A stretch of 64,000 bases of DNA from Epiperipatus broadwayi (taxonomy: Eukaryota > Onychophora > Udeonychophora > Euonychophora > Peripatidae): assembly GCA_028023455.1 (NCBI GenBank), contig JAQFVV010000012.1, forward strand, positions 10,204,499 through 10,268,498, read 5' to 3'. The notes below the pieces were generated by a model. That model had not been told where the DNA came from, made no database searches, and was given only the letters and a program-made list of their open reading frames with translations. Shown piece after piece: positions 11,875-24,047 of the stretch. A program made the position numbers and the translations under genes. The stretch's first letter is position 1, and each line of letters opens with the position of its first letter.

Positions 11875-11999
11875 TCATATATATTGCTTATAATAACTTC
11901 TTTCATATACACTTTAATGCAAAAAAATTCTTTAATAAAATTTCTTTTCCTGACAGTTTAGACTGTTCAGCAGTCTTCATCAGAGCTTTCTCGAACTTC
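11875..11999 (-). mobile_element. PLE/retrozyme-like terminal fragment with hammerhead relic
   Basis: On the minus strand a hammerhead-like motif (11956-11983) is followed by an AT-rich tail with the words GCATTAAAGTGTATATGA and GCAATATATA. The same tail words recur in both arms of the palindrome at 40269-40412, so this is a dispersed repeat family. Its upstream extent is unclear. Confidence 0.5.
11956..11983 (-). ncRNA. Hammerhead-like motif, degenerate
   Basis: The core CTGATGA is at 11977-11983. A 5-6 bp stem II (GACTG with CAGTC, loop CTGAA) occupies 11960-11976, then AAAC at 11956-11959. The conserved G12 has become U, or was lost, and stem I pairing is poor, so it should be inactive. 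Confidence 0.5.
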
Positions 12000-13190
12000 C
12001 TCTGCTTTTTAAAAATAATTCAAAGAAAGGAAATGAGAAGAATAAGAGTACAGTATATACATCTAATGTTCAGTTTTTATTACCATATGAAGCACTTTTT
12101 TTTTATATCAACATACTCTGTGATTGTTTTTTTTTCAGAATTTATTTTAATAATAATAATAAAAAAAGGAAATATATCCAATAATCAAATGAAATTAAAA
12201 TATTTTTAAAATAAAGACATACAAATAAAAAGTAAACATTTGCACATTCAGCAATAATGCATAAATATGTACCAACCAATATATTAATATTTACTATGTT
12301 GAACACCAAAATTCAAGAATATTTCTCAATATTGCTTTTTTTTTTCTTTAAAAAAAATTCTTCCATAAATATTTTTTTTTATTAATTAGTATTTTTAAGT
12401 TAATTTATATCATTTTTTTGTTTTAATTTTCTATGTGTAATAAAAGCTTCTAAGCTATTTTCATCTTTATCTTCTTAATAATCCCAATTTTTGATTTATG
12501 ATTAAAACGAAAATTGAAAAAATGTTTTTTTTTTTTTAAATTATAATTATTCCACAAAAAAATTATATAATTTTAGAAAAGCATATTTAGTTATCTAATC
12601 ATTTATTATAAATTATTTCTCATTTTTTTAACATCTTTACACAGTTTTCAAATTGTTTAACACAATAACCATCCCTCCATATCTTTTCCTAACTAATGCA
12701 TTTAATATTTTATTTTTATCATTAATCTCAGTTCTATTTTATTCTAACAATTTTAATTAACTGATGATTCTAGGTTTCATTATACCTTACCTTCTGTGAA
12801 TTCAACTCAGGGTGTTCCAAATAATATTATTTTGTTGAATCTTCTGAATAAATGTTAAATAAAATGACAACTTACTAATAATCATTAATAACAAATAAAA
12901 TAACTTTCTATATTGAACATGTTTGCATCCTTTCTAGAGATTTAAATTCCAAATTAAACTTTCTATATATAAACTTATTTATACACCCATTTCTCTACTA
13001 AGCAGCTATTAGGTAATTCTTGATTAAATTCAGAATTATATAATGCTTTACAACTTTCTTCATTTTTAGTAGCATTTTAAAAATAAAACTAAGTAAATAA
13101 TTTATTTAAAAAAACAAATTGAAAACAGTTTTGCAGTTCAACAAATATTCGTCATCCTATAGGGCATTAACAGTGGGAAAAAATGAATTC
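12000..13190. other. AT-rich non-coding stretch
   Basis: Nothing recognised. Long T runs (12120-12140, 12330-12380, 12520-12540) and frequent stops. Confidence 0.5.
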
Positions 13191-13194
13191 CTAT

Positions 13195-15355
13195 TATGAC
13201 AGACACACTTCGTATGGCCATGTATCAGATGGTGTTACATAATAAAATGGCCTGAAATACTTAATAAAGCCATTTAACGTGTGTGTATGCCATCTATATA
13301 AATTTTAATCAAGTCAAATTATAAAATAAGTGAGATGTCTGTGAATATGTCATATACTCGCACACACAAGAAAAGCCAATAGTTAAGGTTTATAATGTGA
13401 AGTATTAGCATATTATCTATATGCTTACATTTTATTATTATTTTGTGTTCATTTTTTTTATAAACGCAAAGATTTGTGTGCATAATTTGTATGTATAATT
13501 TTTTTGTTTGTTTGTTAAATACTTGTGAAAAGAAAGGGAAATTGTAATATTAAAAAAATCTAACATATAGTTAATTTTAAATCAAAAATTGTACTAGATA
13601 TCTTTTCTCTACAAACCCATTGTTCTAAATTTAAGAAAAGCTTAAAGGCAAGTTCATTTTAATAGATATGTAATTTTGTTTCTTCTTTTTTTTTTTTAAT
13701 TATCAAATATTTCAACTCAACAAAAGAGTTTGTTAAAATTTATGTTAATGCAGGTGGGAGAAATATATCTAATTTAATTAAAAAAATATTTTAAATGTGA
13801 TCTGATTATCAGAAAATATTTTAAGTGGAATCTGATTATCGGAAAATAACATATAATTAAACTTTTTTGTGTGTGTGTGTATGTTGAATCAAAGTAGATA
13901 ATCAATTGAATTGAAAATAAATAAATTCTTGAGATTAATTAGTGGATTTCATAGGAATGCTTCATGCATTGAATCCACTAACAAAAAGTCAAATTTAATT
14001 AATTGTGTTTCAGAGGGGTAACTAGATTGAGATTCTAATGAGGAGGGCTAAATGCTATTCACCAGTTTAGTGGCATTCAGTTGGACACAGGCATTCAATA
14101 AGGCATAAGCAATCAAGCAGTCATTAAATCAATCATTCACTCACTTATGCTACCTTTTTAGATTCATCTGAACTTGCTTGTTCTCTATTCTAATAAGCTT
14201 CAAGATGTTTTTCAATCAGACAATTCATATTAGTGCGGTGGAGAACTGTGTTTGCAAGGTGTTTGTGTTTGAAAACCAAAGGTAAAGAAATTGTTACGAG
14301 TGCTGTGGAGAACTAAATAATCATTAACCAAAGAAGAAATTTATAATTAGATCTCGGGCACAGAAATACGTCAGTGAAATGATCATGGGGTAGGAACTCC
14401 CAGTCAGTGTGCCCGCCCAACTCCGCTCCTGCCATCAGCGAGGTCTCCTGAATCCAGCCGTCAAATGATGATGAAAGCAGCTGAATGAGGCCATGTTGAA
14501 GAGAAGTCCCTGCTGTTCTGGATGAACAGATACTTGGCCTACTCAGAACTCCTAGATGTAGAATAGACTTTATGTGGTACCCTTCTTAATGTTATCATTG
14601 TTTTTTTTATTTATTTATTATAGTAATATCAGTGTAATAAGTCATTTATTAATGTATTTCTCTCATTAAGATATTTTACTTACCATTCAGGGTTTACGAA
14701 ATGTATTCGTGTGCAAGTGTATGAACCACGGACCACTTTCTCACTAGATGATTCTTTATATTTTTACATTCTCTTTCTTTATTAATACATCTATAATACT
14801 CTCATATATATATATTATGCATTGGGTTTGTTATTATTATATTTATCTTGGGAATTGGTGAAGGGATCCAATAAACATTTATTTAATATTTATAAAATTA
14901 TTTTACTGCTTTGAGAATTTATTCATATTTCTTTCTCTAACATAATAAGACACTTAGATAATTGTGCGAGTTTTAGTTTCCCATTTCTTTACCTGAGATA
15001 AAAAGAATGCTAAGCTGGCATATGGGATACTCCCTTATCGGGTTTTAAATTTTTGGTCATTGGGTGTTTATTTCTATTAAATTTTGTTCGATTCATTTAT
15101 TTCATATTATTATTGGCCTTACATATCCTTTCAGGAGGGGGAATTAAACTTTTCTGGGAGTGGCACAAAGGATTGAAATTAAAGTAATCTTTCAAAGGTA
15201 TGTAAGAGTCAATACTTTATAAATGTCCGATGACTGTACCAAACCGATCTTAAAAAAGATTTGAAATTACTTCCTACCCTCGCATGCTGCCATATTTGTT
15301 TCATGTTCAATATGTGCGCATGCTCACCTTACCAGGGTAGGAATGAACCGGTATA
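13195..15355 (+). repeat. Left long terminal repeat (about 2.16 kb)
   Basis: Matches 19737-21936 over its full length, by eye about 95% identical. It starts TATGACAG and ends GGTATA, not the common TG...CA. It contains a GC-richer block near 14390-14560 and an AATAAA at about 14871, a possible poly(A) signal. Its length is unusual, since most LTRs are 0.2-1 kb. Confidence 0.9.
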
Positions 15356-15368
15356 GACAGGATATTTT

Positions 15369-15386
15369 TGGTGCCCAATGTGGGGC
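15369..15386 (+). promoter_or_regulatory. Primer-binding site for tRNA-Lys (left copy)
   Basis: TGGTGCCCAATGTGGGGC lies 13 nt after the left LTR. It differs at two positions from the primer-binding site complementary to the 3' end of tRNA-Lys1,2 (TGGCGCCCAACGTGGGGC). It would prime minus-strand cDNA synthesis. Confidence 0.75.
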
Positions 15387-15904
15387 CTTACTTAATGTGG
15401 CCAGTATAGGAAAAAAGTGTGGCCACTGAACGTAATTAAAAATTGAGAGAAAAAATCTTGCAAAAGCTAAGTGTTACAAGAAAAAAAATTTTTTTTTTTT
15501 TAACTGGAGAAATATTACGATAATAAAAAAAGTTTATGAGTAGGAATTGTTATAAATAAGAATTTTAACCTTTGTTTCATTTTTAAAGTGATGTTTATCA
15601 TTACAATAATATTGATTTAAATTATTTTACTATGTGTGCGTATTTAAAATAAAAATGAAAAAGTTTATGATTGAGAATCTTTATAAATAGGAATTCTAAA
15701 CTTTGTTTTGTTTGTGAAGTGATTTTGTCACTACAATAATATTGCTTAAGATTATTTTGTCGTATATACATAAATAAATAAAAAGTTAGATAGACTACAT
15801 ATTTAATAAAAATAAATGGCAGTATATAAGTATTAACTGTGTATTTAATAAAAATAGATGGCAGGCTTCGGAAATAAAATTTTTTGTTTAAAATAAAAAA
15901 AAAG
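15387..15904. repeat. Untranslated internal region with diverged 131-bp tandem repeat
   Basis: The units 15531-15661 and about 15662-15790 are clearly related; both begin AGTTTATGA and share the word ACAATAATATTG, but they differ at many positions. No coding potential. The stretch links the left primer-binding site to the internal truncated LTR. Confidence 0.65.
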
Positions 15905-16986
15905 TAAATCTTTGGTCATCGGGTGTTTATTTCTATTAGATTTAGTTTGATTCATTTTATTTCATGTTATTATTGGCCTTACATATCCTTTCAGGAGGGG
16001 GAATTAATCTTTTTCTTTCTGGGAGTGGTGCAAAGGATTTAAATTAACCCTTTTCCCACCTCTTACGAGACCTCTCATCGGCAGTTGACGTCACTCTAAT
16101 TCTGTTATTTTTAATGCTAGGATATTCGTTTGACAGTTATTGATTAGGTTTTTAAAAGTTCTGTAAGATGGTGCCCTCTTCTGAATTATTTTACAAGTAA
16201 AAAAATCAATAAAACTGCATTTAAAGCTAAACATAGAAAAAAGCTTGTCTGTGATTGGTTCTCAGCCGGCTCTCAGCGACAAAGACATTCTGATTGGCTG
16301 GAAAGAACAAAGAAACCGCCTGATCAAAGAAAATAAAGAAAACGCTGAGATTTTCATTTCGAATATGATTTAAAGGTTTAAAAAAAGTATATTCTGAGAA
16401 ATTAAAATCATTTTTACAAAATCTACTTAAAAAAACAAAATTATTTTCGAAAAATATTGAAGATTTTAGTAAAAATATTTAAGATTTAGCAAAAAGAAAT
16501 ATTTACTTATAGTTCTATAACGTAAAAAGCATTTACGTCACAAACTCTTTGTTTATATGTTCGCTTTTATTTTGCCGATATTGAATATTTTATAATAAAT
16601 AAATAGCAATTTATTTTTGAAAGAACTTTCGTTCACTTTCATAACCAGACAATTTATTAATATACTTTTTATAAACGAATATAAAGTCAAGATGATATTA
16701 AAGGTGAAAATATTTTGACAATTGACTTGCCTTCAGTTTGTGAGCTGGCCAATTAAAAGCTTTGATTTTTAGCTGACACAACCAATAATATAATTAGCAG
16801 TTAAAAGGTTAAAGAAATCTTTCATAGGTATGTAAGAGTCAATACTTTATAAATGTCCGCTGACTGTATCAAACCGATCTTAAAAAAAGATTTGAAATTA
16901 CTTCCTACCCTCGCATGCCACTATATTTGTTTCATGTTCGATATGTGCGCATGCTCACCTTACCAGAGTAGGGATGAACTGGTATA
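15905..16986 (+). repeat. Third, 5'-truncated LTR copy, split by a MITE
   Basis: Sequence 15905-16047 and 16809-16986 matches the last ~330 bp of the flanking LTRs. It includes the variant AATCTTTTTCTTTCTGG that is shared with the right LTR but not the left. The match is interrupted at a TTAA by a 761-bp MITE. It ends at the same GGTATA and is again followed by a primer-binding site, so it is the original 5' LTR of the gag-bearing element or a product of LTR recombination. Confidence 0.8.
16048..16808 (+). mobile_element. piggyBac-like MITE, copy 1 (nested in LTR)
   Basis: Flanked by TTAA on both sides (16044-16047 and 16809-16812), with ends CCCTTTTC and AAAAGG that resemble piggyBac termini. 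Removing it restores the LTR sequence, which proves insertion. No open reading frame is present. A reverse-oriented relative is at 22845-23585. Confidence 0.8.
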
Positions 16987-17035
16987 GACAGGATATTTTT
17001 GGCACCCAATATGGGGCTAAAAATATCCTGTCTAT
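16984..17035 (+). promoter_or_regulatory. Primer-binding site in the loop of a perfect 17-bp hairpin
   Basis: The 17-nt arms 16984-17000 and 17019-17035 are exact reverse complements. The 18-nt loop 17001-17018 holds all but the first base of TGGCACCCAATATGGGGC (17000-17017), a primer-binding site with three mismatches to the tRNA-Lys1,2 form. The same left arm occurs after the left LTR at 15353-15369, but its right arm is missing there. Confidence 0.75.
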
Positions 17036-17376
17036 CTTTAAAGAGTAATGTAGAATTTTGAAATTGGATCGAAAAAATTTTCGACAGCACGTTACATTTA
17101 TAATTGCAATGCTGTTCATAATCAGTTTTTTTTTAAAAAAAACATTTCCAATACTTGTACGGTTTAAGGTTGAATTATTTGTTTTTATAGTTAATTGTGT
17201 TAGTGTTTGAACAAAAGGGAGAAATAGATGATGGTCAGAATAAGGGGAGCACAGTGCAGTATGCACTGAGTATTCATATAAGCAAAAAATAGTAGTGAAT
17301 AAAGTGTTCAACCATAATATCAATAGTAAATATATATATATAATCTAAGTGCGTAACAAAGCAAATATATAAATAA

Positions 17377-18815
17377 TTGAAAATAATACTATATATGTGG
17401 ACAAGATCACAGTACAGAAGACAAAAGGTAAATGGAGAAACTGTAGAAGGAAGCCAGCCTGAAAGATCTGAAAGTGGAATAGAGGCAGTAATGAAGCCTC
17501 AAAGTGAAGGAAAACCCATGAGGGAAAAAGAAAACCTGGTGACAATGATGGAAAGGTTTCTCAATACTGTGAGACTCGACCTCAACCAGATGTCAAGGGA
17601 GATGAAAGATATGAAAACGGAAATAGTATGAGACATAGCTAAAATGCTCAATGATTTCCGGAAAGAAATGACATTGGGGGTCGAAACATGACTTCAAAGC
17701 ATGGAAAAACAATGTAAGAACCTCCATCAAACTAATGGTGATAGGCTAGAAAAGATCCAGACAAGGCAGCAGTTAAGAAGTGGACTGTGAGGGAATAAAG
17801 AAAACAACAGACAAAAGGATTGAAGAAACTGTGAAAGATTATAGTAATGGGATAGAGAAGTTAGAAACACATGTAACTGGGAATGATGAGTGAATAGATA
17901 ATCTGTGCCAGACAGTTGGTCGAATCGAAAAACAGTTGATGGAAAACAAGACATCACTATGATAAGAGAACTGAAAATGATAGTGGATAAGGGGGAAATT
18001 AGAATGAGGGAGATGGAACAAAAGGTGGAGGATATAAATATAGCTAGAAATAAAATAACGACAGGGGATGATATAATACGGATGAAAATAGTTGAAAGGT
18101 ATGTGGATAATAGTGAGTTATCAAAAATAAATCAGGAACCAGATAGTGAAGAGGATGAAAAGTAAGACCTGCGCAGCAAGAATTTGGAGAGGTTAAGCTA
18201 ACAGAGGGATGTGAGTTATATCAATCTAACATCAACCAGTTCTTAAATATTAGAATTTTTGAGGGGCAAGCTGGTGAAGCTCCATTGGAGCATATAAATA
18301 GCTTGGAAAAGTATTTCAGTGTTAACAGAATGGTAGAGAAGAATAAACTAGCCATTGCATGTAACCACCTACAGAGTGATGCTCAGTTATAGTGGGAATC
18401 TTTGTTCCACCAACCAGCTACCTTTGAGGGTTATAAAGAAGCTCTAGTAAGGAATTTCTGGAGTGAAGAGCGCAAGGAAACCATGTTATATCATATAATG
18501 CAAGAGAAGTATAGGGCCAATGGGGGAAAGCACTATCTAAAATTTTTCCGAGGACAATTGGCTAAGCTAAGGACACTGAGTGCATGTTGCACATCAGAAG
18601 GCCAGATCATAAGGATAATACACCACAACCTACCCTTTAGAATTAAGCAAATGCTTCTCACGGCCAACACCAATTCAATAGAATCGGTGGCTGAACTTCT
18701 AAGTGTGGCGGACATGAGACAGCAGGGCCATCCACCAGATAGAATCCGTGAAAATGTTGGCATCAACACAATGGGGTGGGGGGGAAACGAATATACAGGT
18801 GAACGCGATCCTTAG
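17377..18815 (+). pseudogene. gag: LTR-retrotransposon gag, decayed
   Basis: The N-terminal part (17377-17631 and 17905-18165) is rich in Glu, Lys, Met and Asn and looks coiled-coil-forming. The core (about 18240-18760) reads like a retrotransposon gag capsid region, with FEGQAGEAPLEHINSLEKYF, then a TAG stop at 18390-18392 just before W of WESLFHQP, then HYLKFFRGQLAKLRTL and a C-terminal ADMRQQG. Intact relatives use this protein to form virus-like particles. At least one frameshift lies between 17640 and 17905, with further stops there, and another frame change is needed before 18240. No CCHC zinc knuckle is visible after the capsid region. It is not functional as it stands. Confidence 0.8.
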
Positions 18816-19733
18816 TGTAATAATAAGCATTCCAGAAATCTTAAGCGAATGACAGACAATGATACTGTGGAAAAGAGAATCGATGAGCTAGTTAGTATAT
18901 AAAGGAAAAGGAAAGGGGGCTACATCACCTTCGCCTAGGCCTGGGTGTAGTAAAGATAGAAAGTAGGTTTTTATAATAAATGGTCATGTCATTTGAGGAT
19001 CGGATGTGTGGACTTCAGTTTTCCGAGTGTTGGGTATGTAGGTCAGTCTGCGCTTTCTGTGCCCTGGTGTTAGAGATGGTGAGAGTGCAGAGAAATGGTT
19101 GGAGGTCTTTGTGTGGTTTGGATGTTCTGTGACGCTGTAGCAGAGTATGCAGAGATGAAAATTCCTCTGGGATCTATTCCATTACAAAAGACTCTGTAAG
19201 CCTTAATAAGGAATGAGCATGGGTGTAGTGGATGGGCAGAGATGAAAATTCCTCTGTGATATAATGCAAAATACCCTATAAGTCTTCACAGAGAATGAGC
19301 AGGAGTGCATTTACTTATTTATATTTCAGTAGGGTGCTTGGTTAGAAATACCTGCCCTTTTTATTTTAAGATGTAGTCATTTGACTCTCACATTTTACTT
19401 TGCTTGGCTGTTGCAGAGTTCTAAATATAATGGAGGTCTTTATGCCGTGGTTTTGTATCTCTTCATGTCTCTGGCCTGAGGAGGTTGTTCCAGTCTTGGC
19501 CTGTGTGTTGATGCTTGGGAGATGGGGTTCCATACCTCAAGTTTTCAGACATCATGCCTTCTGCTCACTAAAGATTCATGCGGATAAAAGTCGGGGTCGA
19601 ACATAAATATTTACTTTTCATATGTTTATTGTTTTGTATTATAAAATGTTAGATTTAGATTAAAAGAAAATGTAATTAATGATTAAAAGACGTTAAATGA
19701 TAATCCCATTTAAACGTCTCATTTGGGAGGGGG
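18816..19733. other. Post-gag internal region with 87-bp duplication and polypurine tract
   Basis: No pol-type motifs occur in any frame. GCAGAGATGAAAATTCCTCTG is present at 19149 and again at 19236, marking two diverged 87-bp copies. A short open frame at 19400-19606 has no resemblance to a known family. The purine run GGGAGGGGG at 19725-19733 abuts the right LTR and is the likely plus-strand primer. Confidence 0.7.
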
Positions 19734-19736
19734 TAT

Positions 19737-21936
19737 TATGACAGGCACACTTCGTATGGTCATGCATAAGATGGTGTTATATAATAAAATGGCCTAGAAT
19801 ATGTAATAAAGCCATTTAACATGTGTGTATGTCATCTATATAAATTTTAATCAAGTCAAATTATAACATAAGTGAGAGATGTCTGTGGATATGTCATATA
19901 CTCGCACACACAAGAAAAGCCAATAGTTAAGGCTTATAATGTGAAATATTAGCATATTAGCTATATGCTTACATTTTATTATTATTTTATGTTCATTTTT
20001 TTTATAAACGCAAAGATTTGTGTGCGTAATTTGTATGTATAATTTTTTTTTTGTTTGTTAAATTCTTGTGAAAAGAAAGGGAAATTGTAATATTAAAAAA
20101 ATCTAACATATAGTTAATTTTAAATCAAAAATTGTACTAGATATCTTTCTCTACAAACCCATTGTTCTAAATTTAAGAAAAGCCTAGGGGCAAGTTCATT
20201 TTAATAGATATGTAATTTTGTTTCTTCTTTTTTTTTTTTAATTATCAAATGTTTCAACTCAACAAAAGAGTTTGTTAAAATTTATGTTAATACAGGTAGG
20301 GGAAAGATATCTAATTTAATTAAAAAAATATTTTAAATGTGATCTAATTATCAGAAAATATTTTAAGTGGAATCTGATTATCGGAAAATAACTTATATAA
20401 TTAAACTTTTTTTTTTTTTTTTTGTGAATGTTGAATCAAAGTAGATAATCAATTGAATTGAAAATAAATAAATTCTTGAGATTAATTAGTGGATTTCATA
20501 GGAATGCTTCGTGCATTGTATGAATCCACTAACAAAAAGTCAAATTTAATTAATTAAATGTGTTTCAGATGGGTAACTAGATTGAGATTCTAATGAGGGC
20601 TAAATGCTGTTCACCAGTTTAGTGGCATTCAGTTGGACATAGGCATTCAATAGGCATAAGCAATCAAGCAGTCATTAAGTCAATCATTCACTCACTTATG
20701 CTAAATTTTTAGATTCATCTGAACTTGCTTGTTCTCTGTTCTAATTATTTTCTTAAATCATGCTGATATAAGCTTCAAGATGTTTTTCAATTAGACAATT
20801 CATATTAGTGCGGTGGAGAACTGTGTTTGAAAACCAAAGGTAAAGGAATTGTTACCAGTGCTATGTAGAACTAAATAACGGTTAACCAAAGAAGAAATTT
20901 ATAATTAGATCTCGGGCACAGAAATACTCGCATCAGTGAAATGATCATGGGGTAGGAACTCACAGTCAGCATGCCTGCCCAGCTCCGCTCCTGCCATCAG
21001 CAAGGTCTCCTGAATCCAGCCATCAAATGATGATGAAAGCAGCTGAATGATGCCGTGTTGAAGAGAAGTCCCTGCTGTTCTGGATGAACAGATACTTGGC
21101 CTACTCAGAACTCCTAGATGTACGATAGAGACTTTATGTGGTACCCTTCTTAATGTTATTATTGTTTTTTTTAATTTATTTATTATAGTAATATCAGTGT
21201 AATAAGTCGTTTATTAATGTATTTCTCTCATTAAGATATTTTACTTACCATTCAGGGTTTACGAAATGTATTCGTGTGCGAGTGTATGAACCACGGACCA
21301 CTTTCTCACTAGATGATTCTTTATATTTTTACATTCTCTTTCTTTATTAATACATCTATAATACTCTCATATATATATATATATATATATATTATGCATT
21401 GGGTTTGTTATTATTATATTTATCTTGGGAATTGGTGAAGGGATCCAATAAACATTTATTTAATATTTATAAAATTATTTTACTGCTTTGAGAATTTATT
21501 CATATTTCTTTCTCTAACATAATAAGACACTTAGATAATTGCGTGAGTTTTAGTTTCCCATTTCTTTACCTGAGATAAAGAGAATGCTGAGCTGGCATAT
21601 GAGATACTCCCTTATCGGGTTTTAAATCTTTGGTCATTGGGTGTTTATTTCTATTAAATTTTGTTCGATTCATTTATTTCATATTATTATTGGTCTTACA
21701 TATCCTTTCCTGAGGGGAATTAATCTTTTTCTTTCTGGCAGTGGCACGAAGGATTGAAATTAAAGTAATCTTTCAAAGATATGTAAGAGTCAATACTTTA
21801 TAAACGTCCGATGACTGTATCAAACTGATCTTAAAAAAGATTTGAAATTACTTCATACCCTCGCGTGCTGCCATATTTGTTTCATGTTCGATATGTGTGC
21901 ATGCTCACCTTACCAGGGTAGGGATGAACCGGTATA
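19737..21936 (+). repeat. Right long terminal repeat (about 2.2 kb)
   Basis: Full-length partner of 13195-15355, beginning 3 nt after the polypurine tract and ending GGTATA before the target duplication CTAT. It carries a longer AT-dinucleotide run (about 21369-21393) and a 27-bp segment missing from the left LTR. Confidence 0.9.
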
Positions 21937-21940
21937 CTAT

Positions 21941-22840
21941 ATTGAGTGAGAGTGGGGTACTAAAGAAGTATTCAGTTGTTAATATAGTCATAGAGTTTCA
22001 GACGCTTGATAACTGTATCTCACTTGATAAATGAAGGTTTATCATGAAATACATATATAATGAAAGAGAGTGGTCAGAGTTTTGGCATTAGTAGATGATT
22101 ATTACAGCATGGGGTTAAGCTAAGGATATACTGATGAAAATCAAAACAACCTGAAAATAACAATTCTGTTTCACCCTCTACTTATATCTCTTCCTTCTGT
22201 GTTACAGACATTTAAACCCATCTATATATTCTATAGTACTCAGAAATTCTGTAATTATTTTTTTTTTTAAATCTTTATATTTTTTTAAATATCTGATAAA
22301 ATAATATTCAAATGCCCTTTTAAAGGCAATAAAGTAAAAATTAAAATTTGCTTTCTTGAAATCAACAAACAGATTTTATAATTCCAATTTACATCTATTG
22401 GATTCCTACCATTTCTAATTTATTAATTAGTTGTATTATGCTAAATTACTTCAGAGAATACTCTGCAGATATTAATGAAAATTTAAAAACATTAATTTAA
22501 TAATCAATACCAAACTTGATCATCTCAGGCATCTACATCTATTTAAACCTTTAAAGGCAAATATTTCCACTTCCATCTTTCAAAAACTTTCCCTTTTACT
22601 ATCAAAAAAATAAACATATTAAAAAAAAAAACAATTTATTTACTATAACAAATTAATGTTTGCTTACGTTGCCTTATTGTTTGACTTATTTTCGTTTACT
22701 TACACAAATTAACTATAAGCAAGCATTAAATGAATAGGGAGTTGCAATGCTATATATATATGAATCTAAATTTTTTCCAACTTCTAACATCCAGACAAAA
22801 TTATATAAAAAAAATTTCATTTTCATAATAAACTATTATT
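21941..22840. other. AT-rich non-coding stretch
   Basis: No gene or recognised repeat between the LTR element and the second MITE copy. Confidence 0.5.
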
Positions 22841-22844
22841 TTAA

Positions 22845-23585
22845 CCCTTTCAACGATTATTATTTAATTGGCCGAATAAGTTAAAAATCAAAACTTTTAA
22901 TTGGCCAACTCACAACTTTAACAAAATCTATTGTTAAAATAGATTCACTTTTAATAATATAAATACGTTAGTTTCGTTTGTAAAAAGTATATTACTAAAT
23001 TGTCAGATTACGAAAGTAAACGAAAGTCTTTTCAAAAATAAAATTTGATTTATAATTTAAAAAATATTCAATTGCGATGAAATAAAAGTAACCGCTATTC
23101 AACCAACCAAAAAAGATTGTGACATTATGATAAATATGTAGCAATAAATAAATAATTCTTGGTAATATCTTAACTATTTTTCTAAAATAATTTGATTTTT
23201 AGTATTATTTTATCAATAATAATTTGTAATTCAATTCAAATATTGTTTAAAATGTTGTGAACATTCGTTTATCATTTTCGTAATAAAAATCAAAACGAAC
23301 GTAACTTTTTACTTTTTGGCAGCCATTTCCCTTTTTTGACAGAAGTTGTACAGCCAATAAAATTCAAGAAAAGGTGGTGAGGAGGCGGTGCTTTGGTTTT
23401 GTTTGACATATATGGTCATTTTTATTGATTTTTTACTTGTAAAATAATTCTGAAGAGGGCACCATCTTACAGAACTTTTGATTTTCTTTCGAATGACGTA
23501 TAATATGTATACGTGGGATAAAAAGTAGCCGATTTAGAGTGATGACAAATCTTCTCGTTTTTTGTCAAGTCAAGCAGTTTAAAGA
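22845..23585 (-). mobile_element. piggyBac-like MITE, copy 2
   Basis: Flanked by TTAA at 22841-22844 and 23586-23589. Relative to the nested copy it is inverted: AACTTTTAATTGGCCAAC near 22894 matches the reverse complement of sequence at about 16745-16765, and the GAGGGCACCATCTTACAG word near 23455 matches 16165-16182. It is about 741 bp and has no coding capacity. One terminus (AAAGA before TTAA) is mutated. Confidence 0.75.
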
Positions 23586-23850
23586 TTAATTTAAATTACA
23601 ATTTAATTGCATGTTTTATATATAAGTTCATACATTTAAAAAATTATAATAAATGCAGTTCAGTAAATAAATTAATGGATATACATTTTAAATAAATAAA
23701 AATGCAATTCAGTCAATACTTTTAAATAATATGTAACTTATTGATATGAGCACTATATTTCTATATTTTCTTTTTAATTTATACAATTACTTTATTTAAT
23801 CAACGATTTTCTTTTTTTAAAAAAAATTTAGTTAATTAAGTAGAAAATAA

Positions 23851-23905
23851 TCACCAATATTCGTACTCTGTGCTAAACCAGCACTCATCAGTTGGTCCAG
23901 ATTAC
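23851..23905 (-). ncRNA. Hammerhead motif, family 2, copy a (GAAA lost)
   Basis: On the minus strand the core CTGATGA is at 23885-23891. It is followed by a perfect 5-bp stem II (GTGCT with AGCAC). Stem I is CCAA (rc of 23892-23895) with UUGG (rc of 23854-23857). The GAAA element is replaced by AGAG-like sequence, so it should be dead. Confidence 0.6.
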
Positions 23906-23971
23906 CATCTTCACATATATATACAATCAGTACTCAGCTTTATATTGAGATAGCCAATCTTCATAATTTAA

Positions 23972-24019
23972 TCTGGACCAAATTATGAGTGCTGGTTTAG
24001 CATGAAATACATATATTGA
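23972..24019 (+). ncRNA. Hammerhead motif, family 2, copy b (core mutated)
   Basis: The core position 23982-23988 reads ATTATGA, so C3 and G5 are lost. Stem II (TGCT with AGCA), GAAA at 24004-24007 and stem III AUA/UAU are kept, and the cleavage site would follow 24015. Confidence 0.55.
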
Positions 24020-24047
24020 TGATTATTTATTTTTTCAACATGTGTGT

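Larger units (their letters stand above)
13195..21936 (+). mobile_element. LTR retrotransposon, gag-only, rearranged
   Basis: Two long near-identical direct repeats (13195-15355 and 19737-21936) flank an interior. The interior has a primer-binding site after the left LTR, a decayed gag and a polypurine tract before the right LTR. The candidate 4-bp target duplications CTAT at 13191-13194 and 21937-21940 agree, so the whole 8.7 kb behaves as one insertion. A third, 5'-truncated LTR with its own primer-binding site lies inside at about 15905-16986. No protease, reverse transcriptase, RNase H or integrase is visible, so mobility must have depended on a partner element. The LTRs differ by indels, including a 27-bp deletion in the left one and an AT-run expansion in the right one. 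Confidence 0.85.

Noticed and set aside
16955-17545. Two minus-strand open frames near the gag start
   Set aside because: They are antisense to the LTR end, primer-binding site and gag N-terminal region; Leu/Phe-rich shadow translations.
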